Shown in pieces: positions 8,224 through 16,205 of a stretch of DNA of 64,000 nt. The translations under genes were made by a program, and so were the position numbers. Within the stretch, counting starts at the first letter, position 1, and the number at the start of each line of letters is the position of its first letter. The DNA comes from Amorphus orientalis. GTDB taxonomy: Bacteria > Pseudomonadota > Alphaproteobacteria > Rhizobiales > Amorphaceae. A model generated the notes under the pieces. That model made no database searches. It had not been told where the DNA came from and was given only the letters and a program-made list of their open reading frames with translations. The DNA lies in assembly GCF_030814015.1 (NCBI RefSeq), contig NZ_JAUSUL010000001.1, positions 834,001 through 898,000 on the forward strand, written 5' to 3'.

Positions 8224-9381
8224 CTACTCCTCCCGGCAGACCGAAACCACGCTACCGTCCTGTTCGCAGGCGGCGAGGGTGGAATTGCGTTCGGCCGCAG
8301 CATCGAGACGTGCTGACAGCGCGGCCGCATCGATCGGCAGGGCGAACTGTTCGTCCACGGCGAACTCGCCCACGGCCTGGCGGATCCGCTCCCGGTCGGC
8401 CGGGTCGGCGTCGCTGTCCAGATACTGGAGGTCCTTCAGGTGGCCGACCACCGCCGGATCCGACAGCGCCTGGTCCATGTCGGCGCCGTCCGCGTCGTCC
8501 GACGCGCCGGCGCTTTGCTGAGGCTGCGGCGCCGCCTCGTCGCCAGCCGCTCCGGGATAGATCACGCGGGAGACCGTGTCGTCCTGGGTGATCGGACGTG
8601 CCTCGGCCGAGCGGACCGGTCCGCGGGGCCCCTCCGGGACCTGGCCGTCCACGGTCTCGGCCACGGTTTCAGGATTGCCGTCCTCGGGCGCGGAAATCTG
8701 CTCATCGACGACTGCCGCATTCGGGTCCTGGACCGGATCGGGCAGGGGCGCGCTTTCCACCTCGTTGCTCGCCGTGTCCTGTCCCTCGGCCGTCGCATCT
8801 TCAGACAGCGGGACCGGGCTGCCGTTCGTTTCGCCTGTACCGTCGGCGGTTTCCTGGGGCAGCAGTCCGCGCCGGCGCAGTTCCTCCTCCGGCATCTCCG
8901 GCACCGGATCGTTCGGGTTCGACGCGACCGCGGCGCCGGTGGACTGCCGGCTGACGATCACCTCGGGCTGAACCATCACCCAGATGCCGTCGGACCGGCG
9001 GCAGCGGAAACCTTCCATGACGATCCGCTCGCTCTGATCCGCGGCCACATAGTTGATCTGATACTGCCGGCACGGATTGGCGCAATTCACACACGGCTGG
9101 CCGCCGCGGCGGGTGACCGGCGAATAGGGCTGGACGCTGACGCTTGCACCGGAGGGCGCGTTGATGCTCTGGGGCGAGCCGGGCGGGGTGACCTGAAGGA
9201 TGCGGTGAAGCTGCTGGTCGATGGCGCCCAGGTCGCGCGGCGGGATCGGTCCTTCCTGGGCTGACGCGGTGACCGCAAACGCGAATGCGGCCGCGACCAG
9301 CGCCGCCAGCAGGCGGGCGGTTCGGGCCATTGCGCGCGGGCGGGCGAGAGCGCTCGTCATGGGGGCGTCGTTCCTGTCCAT
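8224..9381 (-). CDS. Secreted or periplasmic protein with surface-antigen-like Cys motif, unknown function
   Basis: A 385-residue protein (378 if the ATG at 9360 is used). The N-terminus is basic, then a hydrophobic stretch ends in VTASAQ, a clear Sec signal peptide. Next come a Cys-rich block with CVNCANPCRQYQ and FRCRRSDGIWVMVQ (about 97-137), a long acidic Pro/Glu/Asp-rich linker and a C-terminal helical domain. The CRxYQ...CRRxDGxW pattern resembles the C-terminal domain of RT0821/Lpp0805-type surface proteins, from memory only. It lies upstream of the second kinase on the same strand with a 166-base gap. It may be a periplasmic accessory of the T6SS or unrelated; nothing marks it as an effector. 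Confidence 0.65.
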   Translation of the reverse strand: MDRNDAPMTSALARPRAMARTARLLAALVAAAFAFAVTASAQEGPIPPRDLGAIDQQLHRILQVTPPGSPQSINAPSGASVSVQPYSPVTRRGGQPCVNCANPCRQYQINYVAADQSERIVMEGFRCRRSDGIWVMVQPEVIVSRQSTGAAVASNPNDPVPEMPEEELRRRGLLPQETADGTGETNGSPVPLSEDATAEGQDTASNEVESAPLPDPVQDPNAAVVDEQISAPEDGNPETVAETVDGQVPEGPRGPVRSAEARPITQDDTVSRVIYPGAAGDEAAPQPQQSAGASDDADGADMDQALSDPAVVGHLKDLQYLDSDADPADRERIRQAVGEFAVDEQFALPIDAAALSARLDAAAERNSTLAACEQDGSVVSVCREE

Positions 9382-9589
9382 CGTGTCCCTGTGTCGGCGT
9401 TCGGGTGCATCGCGCGGTGCGGACGCAGAAGGCGCGGCACTCCGTTCACGCTGTTTACGCGACCTTCTGACCGACCATCAACGTCGAGTTCGGCGGGAAG
9501 GTGGCGCACAGCCTCATATAGGTGCGCCTGGAGCGGGCGAAACGGTGGGAGGCGGTGAAGGGCTGTGTCGATTCCGTGAAAATCGCCCC

Positions 9590-9618
9590 TTGCCGATGCG
9601 CTTTGGGCTCCTTATAAC
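9590..9618 (+). promoter_or_regulatory. Sigma-70-type promoter of tRNA-Glu
   Basis: TTGCCG (9590-9595), a 17-base spacer, then TATAAC (9613-9618). The tRNA starts 29 bases after the -10 box. Spacing and both boxes fit a housekeeping promoter. Confidence 0.65.
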
Positions 9619-9646
9619 CCCGTGCGTTCGCGATTGCGAACGACGT

Positions 9647-9721
9647 GCGCCCTTCGTCTATCGGTTAGGACGCCAGATTTTCATTCTGGAAAGAGGGGTT
9701 CGACTCCCCTAGGGCGTACCA
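9647..9721 (+). tRNA. tRNA-Glu (anticodon TTC)
   Basis: A full cloverleaf of 75 bases including an encoded CCA (9719-9721). Acceptor stem 9647-9653 pairs with 9711-9717, with one G:T pair at the open end. The anticodon stem CCAGA/TCTGG encloses TTTTCAT with anticodon TTC at 9680-9682. The T stem AGGGG/CCCCT encloses TTCGACT. The tRNA stands alone, with no integrase next to it. Confidence 0.97.
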
Positions 9722-9774
9722 CTTATCTCATTGAATTTTATGGCGAATGCTGCCCGGAACGGGCGCCCGCCCGC

Positions 9775-9802
9775 GCCGATCAGGCGCGAGCGCCTGATCG
9801 GC
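9775..9802. terminator. Strong hairpin between tRNA-Glu and the ridA end
   Basis: A perfect 12-bp stem (GCCGATCAGGCG / CGCCTGATCGGC) with a 4-base loop, placed between converging transcripts. No T-run follows on either strand, so it is not a textbook intrinsic terminator; it may stop or protect RNA ends. Confidence 0.45.
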
Positions 9803-9873
9803 TGGAAACGGCATTCGATCCGTCACCCGGGACATGTCTCTTCCAGACCGGTCCGGTCCGGAGAGGGGCCGCT

Positions 9874-10332
9874 TCAGTCGCCGGCGAGCGCGTTGCAATC
9901 GACCTCGATGGCCGCGTTCTTGGGGATTTCCGGCACGATGATCGTCGAGCGAGTCGGCGGCGATTCCGGGAAGAACTCCGTGAACACGGCGTTCATTTCC
10001 GGAAAGTCATCGATATCCGAAAGCAGGACGATGCACTTGAAGGTCCGGTCGAGCGACGTGCCGGCGGCTTCGAGCATATTCTTCACATGTCCGAACGCCT
10101 GACGGGCCTCAGGCGTGATGCCGCCGGGAACGAGATCCTGTCCACCTTCGGCCGTGCCGAGAACGCCGCCGACATAGACGACGTCCCCCGCGCGAACGGC
10201 GCCGGAATAGGGCAGGCCCTCGACCGCCGTGGAGGGATAGGTCTTGAGTTCCGCCGGCGCGGCGACGGCCGTGCCGAGCCCGATCGCGAGTGCGACGCCG
10301 GCTGCAGAGAGTGCCTGGATCGATCGTTTCAT
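9874..10332 (-). CDS. Exported RidA/YjgF-family enamine/imine deaminase
   Basis: A 152-residue protein: residues 1-24 are a signal peptide (MKRS, hydrophobic core, cleavage near AVA-AP), and the rest is a complete RidA domain. The catalytic Arg of PTRST (R128, counterpart of Arg105 in E. coli RidA) and the Glu of AIEVD (E143) are both present, so imine hydrolysis is chemically plausible. Ordinary RidA is cytoplasmic and clears reactive enamines and imines. An exported form next to an exported amino-acid oxidase suggests it treats the imine product outside the cytoplasm. Its ATG overlaps the stop of the lodB-like gene (ATGA, 10329-10332), so the two are co-translated. Confidence 0.88.
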   Translation of the reverse strand: MKRSIQALSAAGVALAIGLGTAVAAPAELKTYPSTAVEGLPYSGAVRAGDVVYVGGVLGTAEGGQDLVPGGITPEARQAFGHVKNMLEAAGTSLDRTFKCIVLLSDIDDFPEMNAVFTEFFPESPPTRSTIIVPEIPKNAAIEVDCNALAGD

Positions 10333-11492
10333 AAGACTGTCCTTTCGTGCTGTGGGCCCACCTCATCCGGGCTTGCCGCGAGGTGGTGCCGGGAAAGCCC
10401 GGAGCTGCGGCGTCGCCGCCAGAAGGGCCGGTCGTGAAAGCGCGCTTCGCGTGCGTACACGTCCACGCGCCCGCGGCTGAAACGCTCAACGCCCGTGCGG
10501 AGCCGCGCCGCATAGGTTTCCAATTCGGAGAGATCGCCACCAAGGGCGGCCGTGACGGCGTTTGCCCCGTGGAGGCCGGTCCACAGCGCGGTCGTCATTC
10601 CGTGCGCGGAGAGCGGGTCGAAGGCGGCGGCAGCGTCACCCACGGCGAGCCAGTCCGGCCCGGCGCTCTCTTCCAGCCACGATGTGCCGGCCGGAGCGAG
10701 GCGGGGCGGCTCTGTGAGCGCGTAGCCGGCACTGTCGATCCATTGCGAGATGTAGGCCGTCTGCCCGGCCATCCGCCGCCAGAGATCGAGATTGCCGCTG
10801 AGCCCGCGCGGGATCAGATCGGGGTCCGAGTAAAACTGCACGACGAGCCGACGGTCCGCCAGAAGCGCGGCGTACCACCAGCCGTCGTCCACGGCCTCGA
10901 TCAGCGTCGCGGGCGTCGGGTCGATGCCGGTATCGTGCTGCGTCAGGACCGTGCAGGCGGCCACCAGCCGATCGATGCGACGGACCCGGCCGGTGCGGCG
11001 GCCGATCAGCGCGCGACGACCGGTGGCGTCGATCAGGAACCGGGCGGGGATCACGTCTCCGGCGTCGGTGGTCAGGGTCCAGCCGGCCCCCGTGCGCCGA
11101 AAATCGGCGAGGGCCGCTTCGATCCGCTGGATCCCCCGGCGCTTCACCAGATCGAACAAGTCCGCCTCGAACCGGCCTCTGTCGAGGATCAGGCCCAGGC
11201 CCTCGGGCCGTGCGGCGGCGTGCTGCTCGATCAGCGCCGACGTGCCCCATGACGTGAAGCTGGCGGTCGCCGGCCGATGGGAAGGCGCGGTCAGCAGGTG
11301 GCCAGCCTCCAGGTCCGCAAGAAGGGGCAGAGCTGCGGCGGCGAGCGTTTCACCGGGCTTTTCGGCCGGAGGCGGCGGGGCGATCAGCGTGACGGGGATG
11401 CCGCGCCTGCCCAGGGACAGGCATGCGGCACAGCCCGCGATGCCGCCCCCGACGACCGCGACCGCACCGTCCGGTATGTCGCCGGGAGACAT
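10329..11492 (-). CDS. lodB: LodB-like FAD-dependent maturation protein
   Basis: A 387-residue flavoprotein of the tryptophan-halogenase-like group. The N-terminal Rossmann motif is VVGGGIAGCAACLSLG, followed by a GETL segment and an LIDATGRRALIGR region typical of FAD-dependent hydroxylase/halogenase folds, and a GDAAAAFDPLSAHGM motif that binds the flavin. LodB proteins are required to build the cysteine tryptophylquinone cofactor in LodA/GoxA partners, probably by hydroxylating the tryptophan. The gene starts 6 bases after the lodA-like stop. It has no signal peptide, so cofactor formation would happen in the cytoplasm. The C-terminal tail of about 40 residues is basic. Confidence 0.88.
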   Translation of the reverse strand: MSPGDIPDGAVAVVGGGIAGCAACLSLGRRGIPVTLIAPPPPAEKPGETLAAAALPLLADLEAGHLLTAPSHRPATASFTSWGTSALIEQHAAARPEGLGLILDRGRFEADLFDLVKRRGIQRIEAALADFRRTGAGWTLTTDAGDVIPARFLIDATGRRALIGRRTGRVRRIDRLVAACTVLTQHDTGIDPTPATLIEAVDDGWWYAALLADRRLVVQFYSDPDLIPRGLSGNLDLWRRMAGQTAYISQWIDSAGYALTEPPRLAPAGTSWLEESAGPDWLAVGDAAAAFDPLSAHGMTTALWTGLHGANAVTAALGGDLSELETYAARLRTGVERFSRGRVDVYAREARFHDRPFWRRRRSSGLSRHHLAASPDEVGPQHERTVL

Positions 11493-11498
11493 CGGCGG

Positions 11499-13514
11499 CT
11501 ACGGAAGCTGGCCGTCGTCCGGCGTCCAGCCGAAGCGGTTCTCCATGGGCCCCCGTCCGACCTCGACATACATCCTGGCCGGAATGGCGTCCGGACGATC
11601 GGGATCGGTCGGCCCCGGCCGTTCGACGACGAAGCCCATCCTCTGCCAGAGATTGATCATGTTCTGGATGCCGTCCCAGTAGCTGGCGTTGGCGTGGTAG
11701 CCGATCCCCGGCACGCCGCGAGCCCACCACACACGGTTTTCGAAGAACTTCGTGCGTTCCTCCGGGGGCAGGTCGGTCCGCATCAGCTGATTGTAGAACT
11801 CCTCCGGCAGCACATCGACCGGCAGCAGCGCCGGCCACCAGACCGGGACGGGGAAGTCGTCCTGCATGGCGACCCGCTGGCAGCTGAACGCGTCGGGCTG
11901 CCACGGCAGGCCCATCCAGCGGGTCAGGTCGCCGGCCATCTGCGGCCCGATCGGCGGGTTGTCTCCGGTCGTGGCTCGCTGGAAATCGAGGATCCGGCCG
12001 ACATTCTGAACCAGCGAGGACCGATTGCCCCGGCCGATCCGGAAAGGCTCGGCGTCGGCGTTGACGTTCCGCGCATAGAGGGGCGGCAGCCGGAGATAGT
12101 AGGACAGCTCGACGCCCGGATGGAAAGCGCCGCCGGAGCAGGGTTCGAGCGCGGCCCGGGTCAGCGCATGGGGGCGCTGTTCGATCGGCAACTCATCGAG
12201 GCTCTCGACCGCATCCAGGCTCGCGTCGGTGAAATCGTCCTCGAAGTCGCCCTCGGCCCATCGGCGCAGACGCTCATATTGCAGCTTCGGAAACTGGAAC
12301 CACTGCAACGGGCTGCCGTTGTGGTCGATGCCGTCGCCCGGCATCATCGGCATCTTGAGATATTCTTCCTTGAAGGCCGACGGACCCATGTTGTGCGGGT
12401 TCCGGAACTTCTCGAAGACCTCCTGGCGGAAGGCCCGGTTGGCCTCGCTCGGATCGGCGAGCTGGGCGAGGTAGGCGTCGCTGGAGAAGTCGCCGATATC
12501 GAGCCAGCCCTGGCGCATGTTGGCCGCCGCGGACACCCACTCCATCAGCGCCAGCCGATAGAACGTGGGGTAAATGTGCTGGCGGAAGGAGAGCGGCGTT
12601 TCTGGCAGCTCGCTCCAGTTCTGCTCCCAGTTCATGCTCTCGATGACGTCGTAGAGGGTGGAGATCGGAGGGATCTCGGGCGCGAAATCCGGACCGACGC
12701 AGGCAACCCAGGCACCGTCCGCCTCCAGCACTTCGCCGTCGGGAAGCGTGACCGTGGCATCGACCGGGCCGTCGCACCAATCGTCGTACCAGCCGTCATT
12801 GTCGGCGAAGCTGGTGATGGGAGCGCCCTGCGGCGTGCCGGCGACACCGTCGGCCGGAACGACGAGCAGCCGCCCGGCGTCATCGGTGCGCACCTGTCCG
12901 AGGCCGACGTCCATGGCGTCCCAGAAGCGGCCTTTCATGGCGTAGTCCGCAACGTCGCCGTCCCAGTTGACGCGCGCGCCGCTGATTTCGACCGGCCCCG
13001 GATCCACGACAAGCATCTTCTCGCGCTGTGCCGTGCTGGTCAGATACTGGTTGCGCATCCGGGTCGGGATGCCCGGTCCGTGCGCTTCGTTGTCGTGGGG
13101 ATTGGTGAAGCCGTACCAGGCCGCCTTGGTGTTGGCGACGTGGACGCGCCAGTCGATCCGGGCATCGTCGGACGTCAGTTCCCTGACCACGCGCCCCTGG
13201 TCGTCGAAGCCATAGACCCGGAAGCGCTGAACCTGCTTCTTGATGAGGGAATCGCCGTCCTTGTAGCCGCCTTCGGGACGGGACGGGACGCCGGGAATTT
13301 CCGGGGCGTAAAACCACTTCTGGCTTCCGCCGACCCTGCAGATTCCAAGCGCCGGATAGATCCCGACACGCGTGATCTTCGCACCCGCCGGCGCCGCCTC
13401 CGCCGTTGGTGTCGCGGCGACCGCCACTTTCGGCAGGAACGGCAGTCCGGCCGCTGCAAGTCCGCCCATGGCGCCAAGTCCGGCGAGAAAGTCACGTCGT
13501 CTGAAATCGGCCAT
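11499..13514 (-). CDS. lodA: LodA/GoxA-like CTQ quinoprotein amino-acid oxidase with Tat signal
   Basis: A 671-residue protein, close to the usual LodA size. The segment RIDWRVHVANTKAAW (119-133) is a strong LodA-family mark. The cofactor residues can be placed: Cys459 in PCSGGAFHPGVE and Trp538 in GLPWQPDAF, matching the LodA Cys/Trp pair that forms cysteine tryptophylquinone. Such enzymes oxidise a primary amine of an amino acid (lysine epsilon-amine in LodA, glycine in GoxA) and give an aldehyde or oxo acid, ammonia and hydrogen peroxide. The substrate here cannot be read from sequence. The N-terminus RRRDFLAGLGAMGG plus a hydrophobic run ending AVAATP is a twin-arginine signal. It is the first gene of a three-gene unit with lodB and ridA. 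Confidence 0.9.
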   Translation of the reverse strand: MADFRRRDFLAGLGAMGGLAAAGLPFLPKVAVAATPTAEAAPAGAKITRVGIYPALGICRVGGSQKWFYAPEIPGVPSRPEGGYKDGDSLIKKQVQRFRVYGFDDQGRVVRELTSDDARIDWRVHVANTKAAWYGFTNPHDNEAHGPGIPTRMRNQYLTSTAQREKMLVVDPGPVEISGARVNWDGDVADYAMKGRFWDAMDVGLGQVRTDDAGRLLVVPADGVAGTPQGAPITSFADNDGWYDDWCDGPVDATVTLPDGEVLEADGAWVACVGPDFAPEIPPISTLYDVIESMNWEQNWSELPETPLSFRQHIYPTFYRLALMEWVSAAANMRQGWLDIGDFSSDAYLAQLADPSEANRAFRQEVFEKFRNPHNMGPSAFKEEYLKMPMMPGDGIDHNGSPLQWFQFPKLQYERLRRWAEGDFEDDFTDASLDAVESLDELPIEQRPHALTRAALEPCSGGAFHPGVELSYYLRLPPLYARNVNADAEPFRIGRGNRSSLVQNVGRILDFQRATTGDNPPIGPQMAGDLTRWMGLPWQPDAFSCQRVAMQDDFPVPVWWPALLPVDVLPEEFYNQLMRTDLPPEERTKFFENRVWWARGVPGIGYHANASYWDGIQNMINLWQRMGFVVERPGPTDPDRPDAIPARMYVEVGRGPMENRFGWTPDDGQLP

Positions 13515-13881
13515 GCTGGTCTTCCCTCACCGCTCCACTTCCGACGCAGGCCGGACGTCCGGAGTGTTCCTATTCTTTTAGCAGGCCGGCGTATTTCTGG
13601 TCAAATTACTATTTATTAATGAAATAATTTAGTAGTAAATAATATTTATTTTAATAGCTATGTCTATATGAATATAATCTAGAATAAATTCTAAGTAATA
13701 AAGTGTTCTTGCGCTCCTTTTCCGGAGCAAGGAGAGCGGACGGGACGATGAGGACCGGCTCACGATGCTGAGCCTGGGCGCAATTCTTGTCGCCCGGATG
13801 TCTCCGTCCGAGCAGAAACGGTCTTGGCGGAGCGATCGGCGCGCCCTTTGACGGGGGTGCCGACCGCTCCGGTCGTCCTTC
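13515..13881. other. Intergenic region with a 15% GC island
   Basis: No gene is seen in these 367 bases. Positions 13601-13710 hold only 17 G or C in 110 bases by my hand count, against a GC-rich background. On the minus strand, TTGACC (13604-13599), an 18-base spacer and TAAAAG (13580-13575) form a candidate promoter for lodA, with the AT island directly upstream of the -35 box, where an UP element or a silencer site would lie. Confidence 0.5.
13829..13870 (-). terminator. Hairpin just after the semialdehyde dehydrogenase stop
   Basis: GGAGCGATCGGC pairs with GCCGACCGCTCC at 11 of 12 positions around an 18-base loop, beginning 12 bases after the operon's last stop codon. No U-run follows, so it is a terminator or RNA 3' end candidate only. 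Confidence 0.35.
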
Positions 13882-15396
13882 TCACCTGAGGTCTTCGGGG
13901 AGGAGATCCTCAGGGATGTTCTGGTAGCAGACGGGCCGGAGGAAGCGGCGGATGGCGAGCGTGCCGACCGACGTGGTCGACGGGTTGGTGCTGGCCGGGT
14001 AGGGGCCGCCGTGCATCATCGCGTCGGCGACCTCGACACCGGTCGGGAAGCCGTTGGCCAGGATGCGGCCGGCCTTGCGCTCCAGGATCGGCATCAGCTG
14101 GCCGGCCGCGCCGTGATCGCCCGCGTCCATGTGCAGCGTGCAGGTGAGCTGGCCGTCCATCTGACCGGCAATCTCCACCATCTGGTCGACGCCTGTCACC
14201 CGGACCAGCAGACCGAACGGGCCGAACACCTCCTCGCCGAGCTCCGGATTGGCCAGGAAGGTCTGACCGTCGGTGACGTAGAAGTCCGGCGCGGCGGCAC
14301 GGCCGTCGGCGTTTGAACGCAGCTTCTCGCGCAGGGTGTTCACGCCTGAGAGCTTGTCGCGGCCGGTCCGGTAGGCCTCCGCGATGCCCTCCGACAGCAT
14401 GGTCTGGGGGCCGGTCTCACTGAGCGCCCCGGCGGCCGCCGTCTCGAAGGCCTCGGCCGCGTCCCCGTCCTCGATCAGCACGATGCCGGGATTGGTGCAG
14501 AACTGGCCGACGCCCATCGAGAGCGATCCCGCCCAGGCGGTGCCGATCTCGCTAGCCCGCGCCCGGGCCGCGTCCGGCAGCACGAACACCGGGTTGACCG
14601 AGCCGAGCTCGCCGAAGAACGGGATCGGCGTCTCGCGCCGGTTGGCCAGGTCGAACAGGGCCCGGCCGCCGCGCAGCGAACCGGTGAAGCCGATGGCAGT
14701 GATCAGCGGATGCTGGACCAGGGCGGTGCCGGCCTCGTTGGTGTTCGACTGGATCAGCGAGAACACGCCCGGATGCTGGCCGGTCGATTTGATCGCCGCG
14801 AGGATCGCCTCCGCCACGATCTCGCCGGTTCCCGGATGGCTCGGATGGCCCTTGACCACCACCGGGCAGCCGGCCGCGAGCGCCGAGGCGGTGTCGCCGC
14901 CGGCGGTGGAAAAGGCGAGCGGAAAGTTGGAGGCGCCGAACACGCCGACGGGCCCCAGCGGGCGCTGGATCAGGCGCAGGTCCGGACGCGGGCCGGGCTG
15001 GCGGTCCGGCTGGGCCGCGTCGTGGCGCCGGTCGAGATAGTCGCCGGCGCGGATGTGGCCCGCGAACAGGCGGAGCTGGCCGGTGGTGCGGCCGCGCTCG
15101 CCCTGGAGCCGGGCCTCGGGCAGTCCGGTCTCGCGGCTGCCGATGTCGGTGATCTGGTCGGCGCGCGCCTCGATCTCGTCGGCGATCGCCTCCAGGAAGG
15201 CGGCGCGGGCCTCGCGGCTCGACGCGCCATAGGTCCAGAACGCCTCCTCGGCGGCGGTCACCGCGGCGTCAACGTCCGCCGCCGTGCCCAGTGCGAACTC
15301 CGACGCCGGACCCGTGGCCGGCTTTGAGGAAAACCTGCCGCTCCCGGAACGCCAGTCACCGGCGATCAGATGGTTGCCGTGCGGGGTGAAGCTCAT
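13882..15396 (-). CDS. 2,5-dioxovalerate (2-oxoglutarate semialdehyde) dehydrogenase
   Basis: A 504-residue NAD(P)-dependent aldehyde dehydrogenase. Catalytic Cys300 lies in GVGQFCTNPG and the general-base Glu263 in FGELGSVNP; GPVGVFGASNFP (148-159) and the FTGS segment bind the nucleotide. The C-terminal HGGPYPASTNPSTTSVG is typical of the 2-oxoglutarate-semialdehyde branch. It would turn 2-oxoglutarate semialdehyde into 2-oxoglutarate, the last step of non-phosphorylative pentose, hexarate or hydroxyproline routes. The ATG at 15396 is preceded by a perfect AAGGAG; the open frame beyond it is not used. It is the last gene of the TRAP/dehydratase operon, which supports a sugar-acid role. Confidence 0.9.
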   Translation of the reverse strand: MSFTPHGNHLIAGDWRSGSGRFSSKPATGPASEFALGTAADVDAAVTAAEEAFWTYGASSREARAAFLEAIADEIEARADQITDIGSRETGLPEARLQGERGRTTGQLRLFAGHIRAGDYLDRRHDAAQPDRQPGPRPDLRLIQRPLGPVGVFGASNFPLAFSTAGGDTASALAAGCPVVVKGHPSHPGTGEIVAEAILAAIKSTGQHPGVFSLIQSNTNEAGTALVQHPLITAIGFTGSLRGGRALFDLANRRETPIPFFGELGSVNPVFVLPDAARARASEIGTAWAGSLSMGVGQFCTNPGIVLIEDGDAAEAFETAAAGALSETGPQTMLSEGIAEAYRTGRDKLSGVNTLREKLRSNADGRAAAPDFYVTDGQTFLANPELGEEVFGPFGLLVRVTGVDQMVEIAGQMDGQLTCTLHMDAGDHGAAGQLMPILERKAGRILANGFPTGVEVADAMMHGGPYPASTNPSTTSVGTLAIRRFLRPVCYQNIPEDLLPEDLR

Positions 15397-15454
15397 AGCG
15401 CGTGCTCCTTCGTGACGGGTCGGCTGAACAGTCTCGTGAGGCAAATGCCGGCGG

Positions 15455-16198
15455 CTACCGGTCGTTCCGACGCCGCCATTCGTCGAACTTCGCCTGGTTC
15501 TCGTCCCGTGTGCTGGGATAGAGACCGATGATGCCGCTTCCGCCATTCACCTGTTCCAGAACGAAATCCTCGTAGGTTTCCATGCCGATGCACTCGTCGG
15601 CGAGTTCATCGGCCAGGTGAGCTGGTATCACCATGACACCGTCGCCGTCACCCACCATCACGTCGCCGGGGAAGACCGGAGCGTCGCCGCACGCGATCGG
15701 CACGTTGATGTCGAGCGCCTCGTGAAGGGTGAGGTTGGTCGGTGCGGACGGGCCGGCGCAATAGGCGGGCATGTCGAGGGCGCCGATCCCTTCGGCGTCG
15801 CGAAACCCGCCGTCCGAGACGACACCGGCGGCGCCGCGCACGGCAAGGCGCGTGATCAGGATCGACCCGGCAGTCGCCGCGCGCGCGTCCTTGCGGGCGT
15901 CCATCACCAGGACCCACCCTTCCGGGCAGGTCTCGATGGCGACCCGCTGGGGGTGCTGCGGATCGCGGAACACGGTGATCGGATTGCGGTCCTCGCGCGC
16001 CGGAATATAGCGCAGGGTGAACGCCTGTCCGACCATGTTCTCCGGCTTGCGGGCGACCGGCCGCACGCCCTGGATGAACTGGGTGCGCAGGCCGCGCTTG
16101 TAGAGCGCGGTGGCGATCGAGGCCGTGGAGACCTTCTTCAGCTTGGCCCGGGTCTCCTCGGTGAGGACGTAGTCGCTCGTGCTGTCGTGTAAACTCAT
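15455..16198 (-). CDS. RraA-like / HMG-aldolase-fold family protein of the sugar-acid operon
   Basis: A 247-residue member of the RraA family. The metal- and substrate-binding Arg-Asp pair of the aldolase branch is present in DGGFRDAEG (R133, D134), so it may be an active enzyme rather than an RNase E inhibitor. Class II HMG/CHA aldolases and oxaloacetate decarboxylases of this fold stabilise a pyruvate-type enolate with a divalent metal. It sits between the dehydratase (7-base gap) and the semialdehyde dehydrogenase, exactly where a second step on a 2-keto-3-deoxy sugar acid is needed. No other such enzyme is present in the operon. The assignment of this reaction is inference. Confidence 0.75.
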   Translation of the reverse strand: MSLHDSTSDYVLTEETRAKLKKVSTASIATALYKRGLRTQFIQGVRPVARKPENMVGQAFTLRYIPAREDRNPITVFRDPQHPQRVAIETCPEGWVLVMDARKDARAATAGSILITRLAVRGAAGVVSDGGFRDAEGIGALDMPAYCAGPSAPTNLTLHEALDINVPIACGDAPVFPGDVMVGDGDGVMVIPAHLADELADECIGMETYEDFVLEQVNGGSGIIGLYPSTRDENQAKFDEWRRRNDR

Positions 16199-16205
16199 GG
16201 CTGCC

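Noticed and set aside
8224-9381. The secreted protein as a T6SS effector
   Set aside because: T6SS effectors normally lack Sec signals and come with an immunity gene; neither condition is met.
9647-9721. tRNA-Glu as an integration site of a mobile island
   Set aside because: No integrase, no direct repeat of the tRNA 3' end and no change in gene style was seen on either side.
11277-13619. A 780-codon open frame on the plus strand opposite lodA and lodB
   Set aside because: It is the opposite-strand reflection of two well-supported genes in GC-rich DNA; its translation is Arg/Pro/His-rich without domains.
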